Shown here one piece after another: positions 11,741 through 25,789 of a stretch of 64,000 bases of DNA. The stretch is from Lucifuga dentata. Its lineage: Eukaryota > Chordata > Actinopteri > Ophidiiformes > Bythitidae. The number at the start of each line of letters is the position of its first letter. Position 1 is the stretch's first letter. Both the position numbers and the translations under genes were made by a program. A model generated the notes under the pieces. The model did not search any database. It saw nothing but the letters and a program-made list of their open reading frames with translations, and was not told where the DNA came from. Location: assembly GCA_014773175.1 (NCBI GenBank), contig VXCM01001382.1:149278-213277 (forward strand), in the 5' to 3' direction.

Positions 11741-12871
11741 CTGCATCACAGGTGGGTTCTTTCACTCACAGGAGCAGCAAGTGGGTAACCGGTGGTAACC
11801 GGACTCTGATCAAAAGGAAGATTGACATAAATAAAGAGCCTGCAGGAATGCATTGTGCAAACAAAATATGAGCTGGGCCCCGAAACATTCCCTGGAGGGG
11901 AGGGCTGAGGAGGAAGGGGTGAGGGAGTAAGAGAGAAAGCATTTTTCTTTTTTCTGCCCTCTTGCACTTGCGCTCTTGTCTTTAATTTGGGTGCTTTAAG
12001 ACATATGCAGTGATATTTGTAAGCAAGTGAGAGTAGGCTAGGTGAAATCAGGAAAAGGCAGCGAGGAAGGCAGAAGTGGTAGAATGCTCATTTTTGGCAG
12101 CAGCAGACCTGTCAGATTTAAACTGAAAAGATAGAAACCCATGTACTTCAGGGCATAGCGGACAGGGTTTCCTCTAGTGACAATCTAATGTTCTGCCACC
12201 TATTGTTGTCACATCTAAACACGAGCAGCCATCTTTAGCAGGGGACTGATATTTAATCCCTACTCACTAAACCTTTGATATGGAAGCCTTCACCCATGGG
12301 CCTCTAAGGTTTGTATACACACAGATATAGAAAGGCACACACACACACACACACTCATGCACACATAACAAAAAGCTGTCTGGGGATCTTTCATGTAACT
12401 TCTGGTGTCTGTTTGCCTCCATGTAAGGTTTTAAATCTAGAGGGGGAAAACAAAAATGGCATAGCCCACGTATACATACACACACACATTACACACAGCC
12501 ATAACACTACCATAAGAGGAGTTTACAGCTGGCACTGCAGGGTCACTTCAACCAGCATGGGACATTTTTAGTTTTTCTTTCCAAAACAAAACCAGAGACT
12601 GTATCAGTAAAAAGAGTGTTGCTAAAAGGAGCCTCCTATATACACAAGCTGAACCACACTTATACAACACACACCGAAGAACAGAAACACACAAGTGTGT
12701 GCACATGTATATGTGTAACAACACACCAAACAGCACAGGCATTCTGAAGCATCTGGGACGACAGCTCGTGGAGTGAAAAAAGACATAATCGAAGTAGGGA
12801 ATGAATAAAAGGCAAGAAAAACAATAGAGATCACACACATCCCCTGGCAGATGCAACCTCTACTCTGTGAG

Positions 12872-12875
<4 letters not shown>

Positions 12876-12921
<46 letters not shown>
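12876..12921. repeat. (CA)n microsatellite
   Basis: Pure CA. The intervals 11.74-12.87 and 12.92-14.16 kb have only dispersed CA/TG patches and a short TCTCC pentanucleotide run near 13290-13313. No gene is seen. Confidence 0.95.
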
Positions 12922-12923
<2 letters not shown>

Positions 12924-14160
12924 TGCTTTCTTTGGGGACTGACAGTACTTGTTCACCCTAAAATGTTAAAACAATTTGTGCACTTAGATTTGTGTGTGTG
13001 TGTGGCCCTCCATACGACTGCTCTGGGAAGGGTGACACACCCCTCAGGTAGGGGTGAGGGGGAGAAGGGGTGAAGGGTGAGACAGGATCCCACTGGCAAC
13101 GCTCTGGGAAGAACTGCAGGGTGCTGCTGTTCCCACTGTAACTCAAACAGCGAATCAGATGTGAGATTCTCTCTGAGGAGACCTGTACACCAGGGACAGG
13201 TGAGAGTCAGGAGGAAGAGAAACAAACAGGGGAGGGAAAATTAAAATATGTATGCAAAGACGGGACGAGGGACTAGGATCCTTTTTTTCATCTCCTCTCC
13301 TCTCCTCTCCTCTCTGTATTCCAGGCCATTCATGTAAGAAAAACAACTTAGATGGGGAAAAAAGAAAGCATAAGGCAGGAAAGGGTTGAATTAAAGGAAA
13401 GAAAAACAAGGAAAGGTAAATCTAATTACAGAGGCCAGATATGGCAGCAACGATAGTTAACACTGAGACAATAAACATCGCTCCCATGAAACCACACTGT
13501 GTGTATGTATATGTTAGTGCATGTGTGTGTACTCATGTGAGTGGTAGGGACCAGAGGAGGGCAACAGGGAAAGATGAGCCTATGTTTGTTTGTACATGGC
13601 TATTTCTCAGGCCCTTGACACTGGCATTCCAGAGCTACATGCACGCTCACTCACTCACACACACACACGAACAAACACAAACTCTGACATTTCATAGCCA
13701 GTCGATCCCAGCACACACCCTGTGGCTAACTGAAGCCCCCACTGCTGCAAACAGGCCACAAACAACATGCACAAATACACACAAGCGACAATACACACTT
13801 GAATGACTTTTAGCAGAAGGGCTTGTAGCTAGTAGCGTCAGCAGGAGAGAAATCTTCCCGTCAACAAGTTGGCCCTGACATGCAGCACAGATCATCAGTG
13901 GAGAAGGTCTGAAGGGTTTTAATTGATGCTACACTTTGTAGGGTGGAATTAGAGAGCTTAAATAAGAAAAGAAGTTAATGCAGTCTTCACATATTAATTA
14001 ACATCTCTTTGAAACATGACATTTCCCATCCCTGCCTACTATGCCTGCACAATGCCACATGTCATCTCTCTTTCTCGCTCCTACTCACACTCATCCCTCT
14101 CTTGAATGCTTGGATGTGTTCACAGGAGGTCTTACTCAAAAACACCTGCCTATTTTGCCT

Positions 14161-14170
14161 GTGTGTGTGT

Positions 14171-14203
<33 letters not shown>

Positions 14204-14228
14204 AGTGTGTATGCATGTGCATGTGTGT
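14161..14228. repeat. (GT)n microsatellite, imperfect
   Basis: A GT tract with TATG and GAGT interruptions. Single Ns follow in G-runs at 14471 and 14616. Confidence 0.9.
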
Positions 14229-14806
14229 AAATGTGTGTAGAGACCCCCAGTCTAACCTAAACAGTTCTGAGAGGAGCTTTTTATACAGCCAGGCTTTCAA
14301 AACAAACTTCTGACTTAGCCACTATCTGTCTATGTAGACAAGGGAGATGTTTTTAAAAGGTGCTTTTACCACACATCTGATAATGAATGCACACACACAC
14401 ACAGACACACATGCACATATTGCACCCACCCCTGGCACCCCATCCAAAAGGTCAGAATAAGGACGGGGGGNGGATGGGTAACATGCCGTTGTATTAGTGC
14501 ACTTTTACCGTGGACGAAGAATGGCCATAAAAGGTAAAACCATCTCCTTGAACCTGCTTACTGTAAACAAGCAGAGAGGAAAGTAGAGCTGGTGAGAGAT
14601 GCCGTCTGGAGAGGTNGGGGGGGGGGTGAAGAATGCCAGACGCCAGAGTAGGAATGAGTTACATTTTGCTCACTTCACAGGAAAAGATATTAAATTGTTA
14701 AAAAAATTATAATTTTTTACACAAAAGAAAGATCTTAACATAAAGTTGTAAAGTCATAATACACCAAGTCTTTGGGAGATTATTCTATTGGCCAAATGAT
14801 CATTTC

Positions 14807-14843
14807 TTAAAGGACCATGGTTTTATATATGTTTGAGCCCAAT
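14807..14843 (+). mobile_element. MITE family A fragment (5' terminus only)
   Basis: TTAAAGGACCATGG followed by ATGTTTGAGCCCAATA matches the left terminus of the 0.5-0.6-kb family described at 20829, 42709, 47658 and 55816. The match stops where the Tc1-like relic begins, and no downstream half is recognisable after that relic. Confidence 0.65.
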
Positions 14844-15640
14844 ATATACATAGATCAGCCACAACATTAAAACCACTGACAGGTGAAGTGAATAACATGG
14901 ATCATCTGGTTACAATGGCACCTGTCAAAGGGTGGGATATATCAGCAAGTCAACAGTCAGTTCTTGAAGTTGATGTGTTGGAAGCAGGAAAAAATAGCAA
15001 GCGTAAGATATGAACGACGTTGACAAGGACCAACTTGTGATTCTGGATGACTGGGGCAGCGCATCTCTAAAAAGGCAGGTCTTGTGGGGTGTTCTGATAT
15101 GCAGAGGTCAGTACCGACCAAAAGTGGTCCAAGGAAGGACAAATGGTGAAGTGGCGACAGGGTCATGGGTGCCCAAGGCTCATTAATGCACATGGAGAGT
15201 GAAGGCCAGCCCGTCTGGTCCGATCCTACAGAAGAAGCTGCTGTAGCACAAATAGCTGAAAAAAAATGACTGCTGGCTCAGAACACACACAGCATTGCAG
15301 CTTGCTGTGTAGCCGCAGACTGGTCAGAGTGTCCATGCTGACCTCTGTCCACCACCCAAAACTCCTACAATGGGCATGTGACCATCAGAACTAGACCATG
15401 GAGCAATGGAAGAACGTGGCCTGCTCTGATGAATGACGTTTTCTTTGATATCATGTGGATGGCTGGGTGTGTGTGCATCAAGATGGCTTCAGGATACACT
15501 ATGGGACAAAAGCAAGCCAGCAGAGGCAGTGTGATGATCTGGGCAATGTTCTCTTGGAAACTTTGAGTCCTGGCATTCATGTGGATGTTACTTTGATACG
15601 TACCACCTACCTAAAAATTGTTGCAGACCAAGTACAGCCT
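14844..15640 (+). mobile_element. decayed Tc1-like (Tc1/mariner) transposon with transposase pseudogene
   Basis: It opens with the fish Tc1-type end GATCAGCCACAACATTAAAA. The transposase is readable in pieces on the plus strand: KTKA-like helix-turn-helix remnants near 15030-15100, VLWGVLICRGQ near 15080, then HVDGWVCV near 15450 and SPGIHVDVTLIRTTYL followed by KIVADQVQ near 15570-15640. Stops and frameshifts break it, and the 3' part with its terminal repeat is missing. The element acts by cut-and-paste at TA when intact; this copy cannot make active enzyme. It appears to sit in or against a MITE fragment. Confidence 0.85.
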
Positions 15641-15918
15641 TTCCCAAATTTTAACCCAAATTTTAGTTTTGCTGAGCCTAAAATAAAAGACTCAGCTTTT
15701 GGTTAGTATATAATTTGTAGATTTATACCTTGAACCAAAATATCATTAATCAAATATAGCTGCGAAGAAGCAAATTTATTTGTTTCATAATGTGTTTTAT
15801 ATCAGTTTGAGCACTGCCCATCACATTCTCTACCTAGAAATACATAAACTAATCCATAATAATTTTGCATAATAGTTTGTCTCCAATGTAAAAATGACAT
15901 TACTCACTACATGTGTGA

Positions 15919-15920
<2 letters not shown>

Positions 15921-15955
<35 letters not shown>

Positions 15956-16062
15956 NNNNNNNNNNNNNNNNNNNNNNNNNNNNNNNNNNNNNNNNNNNNN
16001 NNNNNNNNNNNNNNNNNNNNNNNNNNNNNNNNNNNNNNNNNNNNNNNNNNNNNNNNNNNNNN
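15921..16062. other. (AT)n tract ending in a 107-base assembly gap
   Basis: A pure AT repeat (15921-15955) runs into N 15956-16062, and sequence resumes in a poly-A. The gap contents are unknown. Confidence 0.97.
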
Positions 16063-19000
16063 TTAAAAAAAAAAAAAAAAAAATCACATAATACACATTA
16101 AAGCAGTCCTTTCTCTATAGTGTGTGTGTTTGAAAGTAAACGTGCCTCTGTGGGGCGTTAGCTGCAGCTTCAGGTTACTACAACAACACCCTCCAGTTAC
16201 TGACAGGAGCACGGGGCAAAAACCTTGAAGAAACAAAAACTGAGGATGTGACCAACTTTATTTTTTTTTCTCTGCTGTCCTCAAATTCACACACACATAC
16301 ACAAAAGATATGGGCAAAAGAAAAAGGAGATGAAAAAAATATCTGCTCTTTTGCAAAAGGTGCCTCTTCTACAGTGAAACTGGCCCTGAAGGCATAGAGA
16401 CTTCAATATATTATAAACTCAGAATATTTCAGTGACAGTTTCTAAAAGTGTACGGAGATGTAGCAATGTCTGATCACTATGGATCTCCTAGACCTCAGAC
16501 CAGGATGTGCTTGATCCTGCATCTAGTATTCAAGGTTTTTCAACAGAACAGCAACTTGTGGCAAGAAATCTGTATAGCACCTGTGCAGGATTCTTTGTGG
16601 CAGTATGTTTTGATCATTACAGGGGAGAGAGAGAGAGAGAGAGAGAGAGATTTGANGTTTGGGGGGGGGGATGTTACCGTACCTGTAATGTTCTTTGTTC
16701 ACCCAAGTCTTGTAATTCACTTCACAGGCACAATTTCACCAATTTCCTGTTTTTCAAGGCGATATACACAAATGAATAGATAGAGAGATAAATAAATTAC
16801 TCACACTGCTAATACTGAAATTGCATCAGCCAGAGGCATTACATTTTGGAAGAGTATTTGCTTTTAAGGTTTTTTTTTTGTTTTTTTTTTTTTAAGTTTT
16901 TTGCAGATGGCCTGGACAGGAAATTTGTATTTGCATACACACACACAGACACACAGAGGTTGGTCAGGACAATGTAACAATGCAAAGTGGAAAAAACATG
17001 AGTCGGGCTGTCGAGCGTGAAAAAAGATGTCTTCAAATGGATAAAGTAAATTATAGCAAATGAACAGATGCATCAAGGTGGAGGAGATTGAATGAGAGAT
17101 GAAGGGAAGCAAAAGGATAAAAGGGGGAGAGGTTGATTTGCGTAAATCCCATGGTGAAAATTGACTTTTAAATACAATATTCAATTTCTGCAATCTTGGG
17201 AGCGAGACAGAGCCTGGCTTTTTTGGTTAAAATAATAACAGAATAATGTACTTGAGACATAAAAGCAAACAGAGAAATAAGAATAGACAAGCTTCGGAAG
17301 TGGAGACACATTTGTGCACCACACAAACAAAGTGTGACAGCCTTCACTAACAAGGCTGAGAGAATTACTTCTGCCTTCACCTTTCAGGTTTCAGAATCAG
17401 AAGCTGAAAAAAATGGAAATAGTGCATTATGATGGTCTATGAATATTACTAATTCATATTTGTTCTGTGTATGGACATCTGCTGCATCACAGTTTAGCTG
17501 CCAATATCAACACAGAGGAAGGTGTGTGGAAAAAACAACTCAAGGTGATATATTCGAGGAATTGGTCAAAAATGTCTCTGAGCTGAGCAATAATTTCATA
17601 TAAAACATAATCATCTACTGAAAGGTAAACATAATCAGTGTCACATTACTAATGGACTAAGCAATCACTGATTAGTGTTTAGATTGTGTGTATAGTAATG
17701 TATAGTTCCACATTTTGGACAGTTTTTATAGTTTGGTCATTTTATTTTATGGTAATGTCTATTTACATTATGTTCAGTGCCCAAAGTATCTTGCTTAATG
17801 TGGTAATGACAGGGTGTCAACAATAATGTGGTGCTGCAGAAATGTACAGAAAAGGAGCGGACAGAACAGTAAGTTGCTCCATATAAGCACATCATATCTC
17901 AATGCAACATTTCTTCCTCTTTTTAAAAGTCTGATTTAAAGATGTTTTCTATTATTTACATGAAAAAAAAAACAACAACTTACCAAACACTGGACTCATC
18001 CCCATCTAAATCATAAACCAATACCAAACCTAAAGAGAAAACAGAAAATCAAATGCACCAATGGCGTTTATAACATCCTATACAGGAACACAGCATGTTT
18101 TATATACAATCAGTACCATGGCTGAATGTCCATATCTCATGATCTCTCATAGTCTCGTGAAAATTTTCAGCCAGTTTTGTTATATCAAAACAGACAAAGA
18201 AATAAATTTTCAGCTCTGATGAGTCTCTGGACTATAGCTGTTTGATACATACGGCTTTCTTGCCCAACATAAAGCAGTAAAAGTAGTTTCTGAGGATCCA
18301 GTCCTTAATCCTCAAAGGACTGATACTGAAATTAATAACTGGACTCAACCTACATAGATGTTGTTGTAACGAGCTCCTTCTGACTGTCAATATTATATAC
18401 AATGTACAGTATATCTTTTCAGGAAAATCTGGGGCTTCAATCTATTGCATTCAAAGTCACAACTTTTCAATATCTTTTATGTGAGCAAGGCAGAATTGGA
18501 AAAAAAAANAAAAAAAAAAAAAAAAATCATCAAACTCATAATTTAGACTCAACCAGGGAATTTTCGAATTTTTACCACTAATGGTTCCAAATCAAAATCA
18601 AACCTATCCTCATAAAGTTACAGCTGGTTAAAGCCATTTATTGCATTCTCACTGACCTATGGCAAGTCTGAAGGACAAAAATACTTACTTTGAAGTGTGT
18701 TATACTGGCTTGTTTGTCACAATTAAAAGAAGGACATGCACACAGTTTACCAGCAGAATTAATATGAATGACATACATACAAAAACTACCAAAAATGGGA
18801 TTACTCAAGTTGTACCTAAACTTTGAATTTAAGTACAGTTATTTAATCCATGTCCCAATGGCATGACACCAATTCAGTCTCAGCAATAATGAATATCATA
18901 TATGTGTGGGTGTATTTTATTTATTTTATCATGTGTCTGAGATAATTAGTCAATCTTGACTTTTAACTGAAAAAAAAGCTAAAAGGTATCTCTGAATATA

Positions 19001-20828
19001 AGCTGTTTTGAAATAAATGTAATTGAATTGATAGCCTGCTGAAACACAGTCACCATTTAAACACAGGTACACGAGGCATCAGTCTCACACACACACACAC
19101 ACACACACACAGGTCCCACAGCTCCAGCTGTAATCAGTGTGTTTATACGGAATGTCGAGAGACCTTGGTTGTTCTGACAAGAAGCACCGGGTGATGTAAG
19201 AACGCCAAGACGATGCACTAAATGGTGTAGACTTCATCATCTATCTACAAACTACACACACACACTCGAGCACAACCCGCTGTCCACCGCCAGTGACTGA
19301 CGAGGACTGATAGAGTGAACAGAGACGGGGACAGACGAGTCAAACAAAGGAGTGAAATATGAAGACAGGAGGAAACAGAGAGCCAAAATAAGAGGGGAGG
19401 AAGTAGAGCGATGGAGTACAGGATGAAGCTGACAGATATTAAAACAGCCAGATTACACCAAGAGAGCTTTCCCTTCCTGAGAGCTAATATACAGAGCTTA
19501 GTGGGGGGCTGAGGGAGAGAGAATTGAAAAAACAAAATAATAAAAACTTGCTGAAGAAGTGTAAAATAAAATACTGACTATCCTTCATCTTCATCATCTC
19601 CCTCACACTGTACCGTTTCAGCTGTTTCATGTAACATCCTATCTATTAAAATGGCATTCAACAATGCAAGAACATGAGTTAGCATTGAGGACATTTTAGG
19701 ATTATGTCGGTATTAAAAGAGGCTAAAGATTAAATTATTCCATGACTATTACAGTAAAATCCGTTTAAGCTGCTGTGAAAATACAACCTCTTTCACCCTC
19801 CTCGTGGCCAACAAATAAAGGTGTAATTGATGTGCAGTGTGTTGCCAGTTAAAGGTTGTTTTATGTCTCAGTGGGATCGTCATGTCAGTGGAATCTCACT
19901 GACTATTTTTGCCAGTTGTGTAAGCGTCACTGGGGACTTGAGGTAAATTGAAGACAAGCTGAAAATGTATCTTTTTTCCACTGTCTAGCTCACTGCGCAC
20001 TGTCACACACACAGAAACACATACACAACCCCAACCTTCTCCAGCGTGTGTGGGTGTGGGAAGGGAGGTGGGAGAAAATAATATTTCTCTTGAGAGAGAT
20101 TGATGTGATCTGTTCAGCACTTCATTGTTTGAGGACGATTTGAGCGAACAGCCAGTTCTCAGCAGACGTGAGCATGTGTGTGTGTCTGTGTGTGAGTCAA
20201 CAGCAGACCATGAGCATTAAGGAAAGAAATTGCTCTATTATTTTAGCGACTGCAACAAATCAGTTGGTTCACCTTTGTCCCTCTCAATTGTTGGAGCGAG
20301 CATGGACAAACTCAGCCAGCACACGCAGGTTTGGCTGCTGGTTCATGCACTGCATAAGCCCATCCAAGTGAATAAACCAATACACATCCACAGATAAAGG
20401 GATGAAGGGTAATAAAATGTGTATGCTTTATTCAATAATACACTTGAGCTGTCCTTTCATGCTTTCCACTTGAGCCATCTCTGAGGAAAACAGTAACATC
20501 TCACACTCACAACGCACTGTCAGATGGCCTAAATGTGATGGAAAAACTTTAATTGAAGTGCTTACCTCCATAATCATGGAAACATGAGTACTGCCTGATG
20601 TTTTTTTTTTTTTTTANTTTTTTTTTTTTTTTTAAGAGTGTGTTTAGTTAGTTTAGTTTAGTTCCTTTCTCTCTACAAGTGATAAAAGGATGTCTTATTC
20701 TTTGTCTTTTGTTTTGTCGCTAATCATTGACATATTGGTCTAGTTTGGTGGTGCAGTGTAGTCCTGTTCTAACTCAGTGAAAGGTGGCTGAGAACCTCTA
20801 GATGATACAATACTGTGTGAAAGCTTTA
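16063..20828. other. AT-rich intergenic stretch without recognisable gene
   Basis: No exon with credible codon structure and splice sites was found on either strand. Contents include a GA run at 16625-16650 next to N16656, a poly-A with N18509, a short CA run at 19087-19111 and a poly-T with N20617. Long A/T-rich unique sequence at 17.4-19.0 kb could be untranslated or intronic, but nothing ties it to a gene. Confidence 0.6.
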
Positions 20829-21373
20829 TTAAAGGACTGAACCAGTGTTTTATGTTTGAGTCAATAAATACTAATCACATACATTACATTACTGCCAATC
20901 ATTTTCCATAAAAATAAACCCATATTTTAGTTTTTGTGCTATTTTGCCAAATCCCCTAATCTTTCAAAATCAAATGTTCAGGTGATACACCCATTTTAAA
21001 ATTCAATGTTTTGCCTGTTAACACCTATGTTTGCATGTAGAAGGCACAATTGTTTCAATTTTTTCTGGTTAAAAGCAGTTTTCTCCAGGGATACATTCCC
21101 TGGTGGAGGCACACATTTTCTTCCATGGTGCTCTGTGTTGGAGTTAAATTAGTAACTTCCATCAAAAACTAATAACGGCATGTGGTTCACAGTGATGGAT
21201 TACTAATCTCAAGCACATTTCAAGTCTCTACAAGTTGATTTTTATAGCGTACTGGAATGAACTGAAACCAATGNTTTTTTTTTTTTTTTTGTATTGTCAG
21301 CAAATAACTTAATATGTATGCCGGTAGTATTTATTGGGCTCAAACATGCAAAATCACCGGTATGGTCCTTTAA
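20829..21373. mobile_element. MITE family A, near-full copy
   Basis: It is bounded by TTAA at both ends (20829-20832, 21370-21373). The left end reads TTAAAGGACTGAACCAGTG and the right end CACCGGTATGGTCCTTTAA, which are inverted repeats of the family terminus, with AATAAATACTA and its complement just inside. The body shares CCAAATC(C/A)CCTAATCTTTC and the phrase AAGTCTCTACAAGTTGATTT with other copies. There is no coding capacity. Ns at 21274 and 21412 are assembly joins; the right end is duplicated at 21413-21477. Confidence 0.8.
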
Positions 21374-21477
21374 GTGCTCTGATCCAAATGGGATTAAAAA
21401 AAAAAAACTCCNTGCAAAATCACCGGTATGGTCCTTTAAGTGCTCTGATCCAAATGGGATTAAAAAAAAAAAACTCC
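21347..21477. repeat. 65-bp exact duplication separated by N21412
   Basis: 21347-21411 equals 21413-21477. It doubles the right end of the MITE and looks like an assembly overlap. Confidence 0.9.
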
Positions 21478-22509
21478 ATTTATCTGTTCTAAATAGAACT
21501 GACATCAGATTTGTTAGCACTTTCAGAGAATCTAAAATGTGATGTGTCACTTTCTGTCAGACGATGCTTCATGAGGCCTTATGAGCAGCACTTCAGACAA
21601 AGCATTGCTACTCGGCTCTGCTTTTTTTTTCAGGCATGTCACGATAATGAGAAGAGTCAGGTTCCATCAAGCAGAAGAAGACAGGTCCACATTACAGATG
21701 CATACATCACTGCACTCATTTCAATATAATAACACCTGTCTGGCCTGATGAGGGGGGAGCCATGATGGCTCAGTCTGAGAGCTCTGGACACACACACACA
21801 CATACATACACAACATAATCATACAAATCAAACACACACTAGATTAAGTTTGAGAGAATGACTTCTTTCCATATCCAGTGACTTTTGTGCATGATGATAT
21901 TGATATTTATATCAAGTTCATACATCAGAAGGAAACTTCTTACACTCTCTGATGTCACGTGTCCTAAATTATCCTCTAACAACCACTGGAAAGTTAAAAT
22001 ACCATCCACTTTCAAGAATACAAATAGTATGATGTCAGTAAGAACTGATGACCAATTAACCTCTTGGCTGCAGACAATGTTGCTGTAACACTGTAATAGA
22101 GCCAATGTTGTGTTACTTGCTCTGTGTCATTTTCTCCTGTAATATGTAAACCATGAAAAAAAGAAGCATTTATTCTTCTGTTCTTTACATTAAACTCTTT
22201 TCAATGCGGTAAGTGTAAGAATAAAAAACATAAGCTGTAACTGTAATATCCTCATCATGTTTTAGGCCTATTTTACGTATGTGTTTTAAAACGCAACATA
22301 ACAATGAATCACTTTGAGGAATACAGACAAACAATCACAGCCAACTCAACATACTGTGAGTTATAAGCAGTATTTTGGACTGAGCTTCAGTGCATTCCCA
22401 ACTTTAGAAATTATGTTTTACATTTTGATTTATGTTTTATATCTGTTGCTCACAAATGAATTAATATGTTGAAATAAGGCTCCAGTAGATTGATGGCTAG
22501 TAATCAGTA

Positions 22510-22926
22510 TTAAAGGAGACATTGTGATTTTTGCTTTTTCCCCTCATTATTATAGTGAATGTAGTAGGAATATGTGCTGAACAGTGTCCTAGTTGCAAAA
22601 CTTTGACACATGTATAGAAGTTCATCCATTAATCCTTAGCTAATCTTTAGCCTGATTATCGCTTTACTTCCATAACATGTGAAGGTTAAGCATGTAACAC
22701 ACCTGGTTGGACAGTACGCAAGTTTCATCTGCCACGTTGCAGCTACATGGTCAGTCAGAACAGAGATGGCTTTTCAGGAGGGGCCTTAAAGAGATGGCAC
22801 CTAAAATTAAAAGGAAAGCAAAAGTAGATCAGTGTGATTTTTGCACATTAAAGCATTGCAAAGGTTTCAAACAGAACTCTAAACGAAAATAAGAACAATG
22901 AAATCTGTATAATATGTCCCCTTCAA
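22510..22926. mobile_element. MITE family B (AGGGGACATATT type), about 0.42 kb
   Basis: The left end is TTAAAGGAGACATTGTGATT; the right end, read inverted, is TTGAAGGGGACATATTATAC. The termini are imperfect inverted repeats with TTAA-like flanks (TTCA on the right). Similar AAAGGGGACATATTATG termini are widespread in teleost genomes. No ORF of note. The flanking intervals 21.48-22.50 and 22.93-25.5 kb show no gene. Confidence 0.6.
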
Positions 22927-23440
22927 CACGCAATATGAACCCTTTAATTGCTGGGATATGCTATAGCCCCCCTTGATAGATGGATGGATGGATTTAATTA
23001 TGCTGAGATCACATTTTGCTAATGTCAGGTAAATGGAATCAAATAAAGCTAGTTTGCTAATGGACTTTTACTTGTTTGAGCAAATGCTACAAAACACAAG
23101 AGATCATAAGTCAGTCAGTGTGTTACAGGTTTTAACCAGGCTGAAAGAAAACCCCTTCGAGGAAGATTCAAAAAAGACAAAAACAGTAAAATATGTACCG
23201 TTCGTTTTACCAGTCTGTAGAGTCATACATGCATGATATACACATACATGCACACAGGAAGACACGCGCACACAGCAGAAGCAGCAGAACAAGGCATTAC
23301 CATAAATTCATTAGAGTGGTTGGGCAGCATTTATAAACATGTAGAGATGTTGTTTACAATGTCTGACTGGATGGATTACACATCTACACAGACTAGTGAA
23401 GGAAACACTCCCAATATACACACAGTTTACAGTGGGGGGG

Positions 23441-23464
23441 AGGGAGGNAGAGAGAGAGAGAGAG
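23441..23464. repeat. G-run / (GA)n with N23448
   Basis: A short purine tract with a single N. Confidence 0.85.
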
Positions 23465-25125
23465 TCTTATCCTTAAGTCCCTGAGTGGCATGTTTTACAG
23501 AGTGAAATAAACATTCAATAAAATAAACACCACTCGTCTGTGCTCTGCTGTCATGTTCTGTTCAGGGACGGCACATACATGTCTGTGTGTGCCTGCCAAC
23601 ACAATGTATGTACATGTACATGCATATGTGTGTGTGTGCATGCATGCATCTATGTGTGTGTGTGTGTGTGCGCGCGCGTGTGACTACAGGTGAATAGTTG
23701 TGAATGAGATGTCTGGAACCTCACTTGAAGGTTGCTGCTTGAGAGGAGAGAAGCTATGACCTAGAAAAAAAATTTTTTAAAATTGATATTCCTTGATATG
23801 GATATTGAAAGTGGATCAAGATTTCCCGTTTCAGATAAGTCATAAAATGAAAATAATTTCCATGGAAGCCTACTACATCAATTAAAACAATATTAGTTTA
23901 TTATTTGTAATATTATTATTATTTGCTCATACTTTTATACATCCAAGCTTTATGCCTTGGGTTTGGCATTTATAGCATTTTTCTATATAGACTGCTCATG
24001 TTGCTATATCCATTCTAAAGAATTTGTAAATTCGTCTGCCACAATGTTCATGCTAATATTCAACAATATAATGATTTTATTTGACTTTCTGGTGATACAG
24101 ACCTTAAGACAGGTTATAATGAAGCATACGGGGGCATAAAGAAGCCTGAGGGATCTGTGAAAAAAAGTGATAGAGGTGTTGATGGAAGAGAAAAGAAAGA
24201 GAGATTTGGAGATCTGGCAAAGTGAGGATAAAATTGTCACTATAGAGAAATGTATATAGGGTAGAGGGGATGTGAGGAGGAGGAAGAGGAGGGATGGAGG
24301 AGGGAAATCAGACAGGTTGGACTATGAGAGCACACACAGACGTGATCTGTTTAATGTCTCCCTGACATTTCTGCTCTCCATCTCCTCCCCCCAATAGTCG
24401 CTCAGTGGAGACGAATGGGCAGAGAGGAAAAAGCCCGGGGAAAGAAAGGAGCAAGAGCACGGAGTCTGTGAGGAGACGCAGTGTTCTGACTGTACTTTAC
24501 TCAAGGTCACAAGCCCTAGACAGGGTCAAGGGTGAGGGTTCATGAGGGGGCCAGCCAATCAGAAGGTGGGTAAGTCTGGGTGGGATTAGGTTTCACTTCC
24601 AATGACTCTCCTTGACATTTACTCTCTGTCTCTTTTGCAACTTGCTATACTGTCTGATGGTCTCTTCCAGTGACCATCTGTTTTTTTTTTGTTTTTTTTT
24701 TGTCTCACTGTTTTCCCTTTACAATCCACTTCTAGGTATACAGCCCTCTAAATACTTACCTCTTTTCCTTCACCTTTGTTCTCCTTGATGTTTTATATCT
24801 TTTAGAGCTCATAGATCTTTGTATGTGTCATTTTCCAAAGAAATGCTTAGTTAAGAGGTTTTCATTTCAATAGGAAAGAATTGCACAGTGCTTTAGGAGT
24901 TTCTGTAGGGCAGCTTTGAGGCTACCTAATAGTTCACTTCTCAAGTCCTTGAGTAAATTCTTTCTGGATTCCGTCACTCCATTAACCCATGCAGGCGCGT
25001 GTGTGTGCATGTGTATGTGTGTGTGCATCATTGGGGCTTTCGTTCACTGTCATTGCCCTGTGTCTGGTGCTCATTTCTTTGCTCTAAACCAAACCATCTG
25101 TGTGTTCAACTGGTAGAATGTTATC

Positions 25126-25128
<3 letters not shown>

Positions 25129-25162
<34 letters not shown>
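25129..25162. repeat. (CA)n microsatellite
   Basis: 34 nt of pure CA. Confidence 0.95.
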
Positions 25163-25164
<2 letters not shown>

Positions 25165-25535
25165 CTGCCTCCACACCTCTCATCCACTGAAGCAGCCCTA
25201 AACGGTGGTGTCCATATCAACAAATGGAAGATGTTAGCTACCAGCTTCCTTGCTGACCTTCACGTGTATATATTAGCTCAGTCAGCTACTGAGCCATTGG
25301 CACAGCACATGGTAGAATTCTGGTGTTAAACTGGCCCCATTCCTACATCAAACAGCAGGCATGCACAATATCACGGTAATGTTCAGCACTGACTATTTCT
25401 GCCCCTGAACTAGTGATAGCCCATTTCTCCTAACAATTGTATTGCTGTCGTGACCACAGAGGCAGCAAAGGGGCTTGACCAGGTCAGTTGGCTGGAGCCG
25501 TGCAATGAGCTACAGGGACAGCAGCAGCAGTGTGT

Positions 25536-25664
25536 AGACTCCTGGCCAGGCCTGAGAACACTTCACTAACCTGATCAGCACCAAGACAAATAGAGGGGTN
25601 AGACTCCTGGCCAGGCCTGAGAACACTTCACTAACCTGATCAGCACCAAGACAAATAGAGGGGT
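25536..25664. repeat. 64-bp exact direct duplication separated by N25600
   Basis: 25536-25599 equals 25601-25664. The sequence is otherwise complex and unique, so the pattern points to an unmerged contig overlap. Confidence 0.9.
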
Positions 25665-25789
25665 GATTGCTTCCCTGTGGCCCATCTGGCTTCTCTTAGA
25701 AGGGACGGGGGTGGGCTTATGTGTGTGTGTGTTAGCCTGTGTGTCTATGTGCTTTTAAAGGCTGCCACTCCACGTAGGGTATTTCAAAC

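Noticed and set aside
15830..16096. Open frame spanning the N gap
   Set aside because: Most codons are N; no information.
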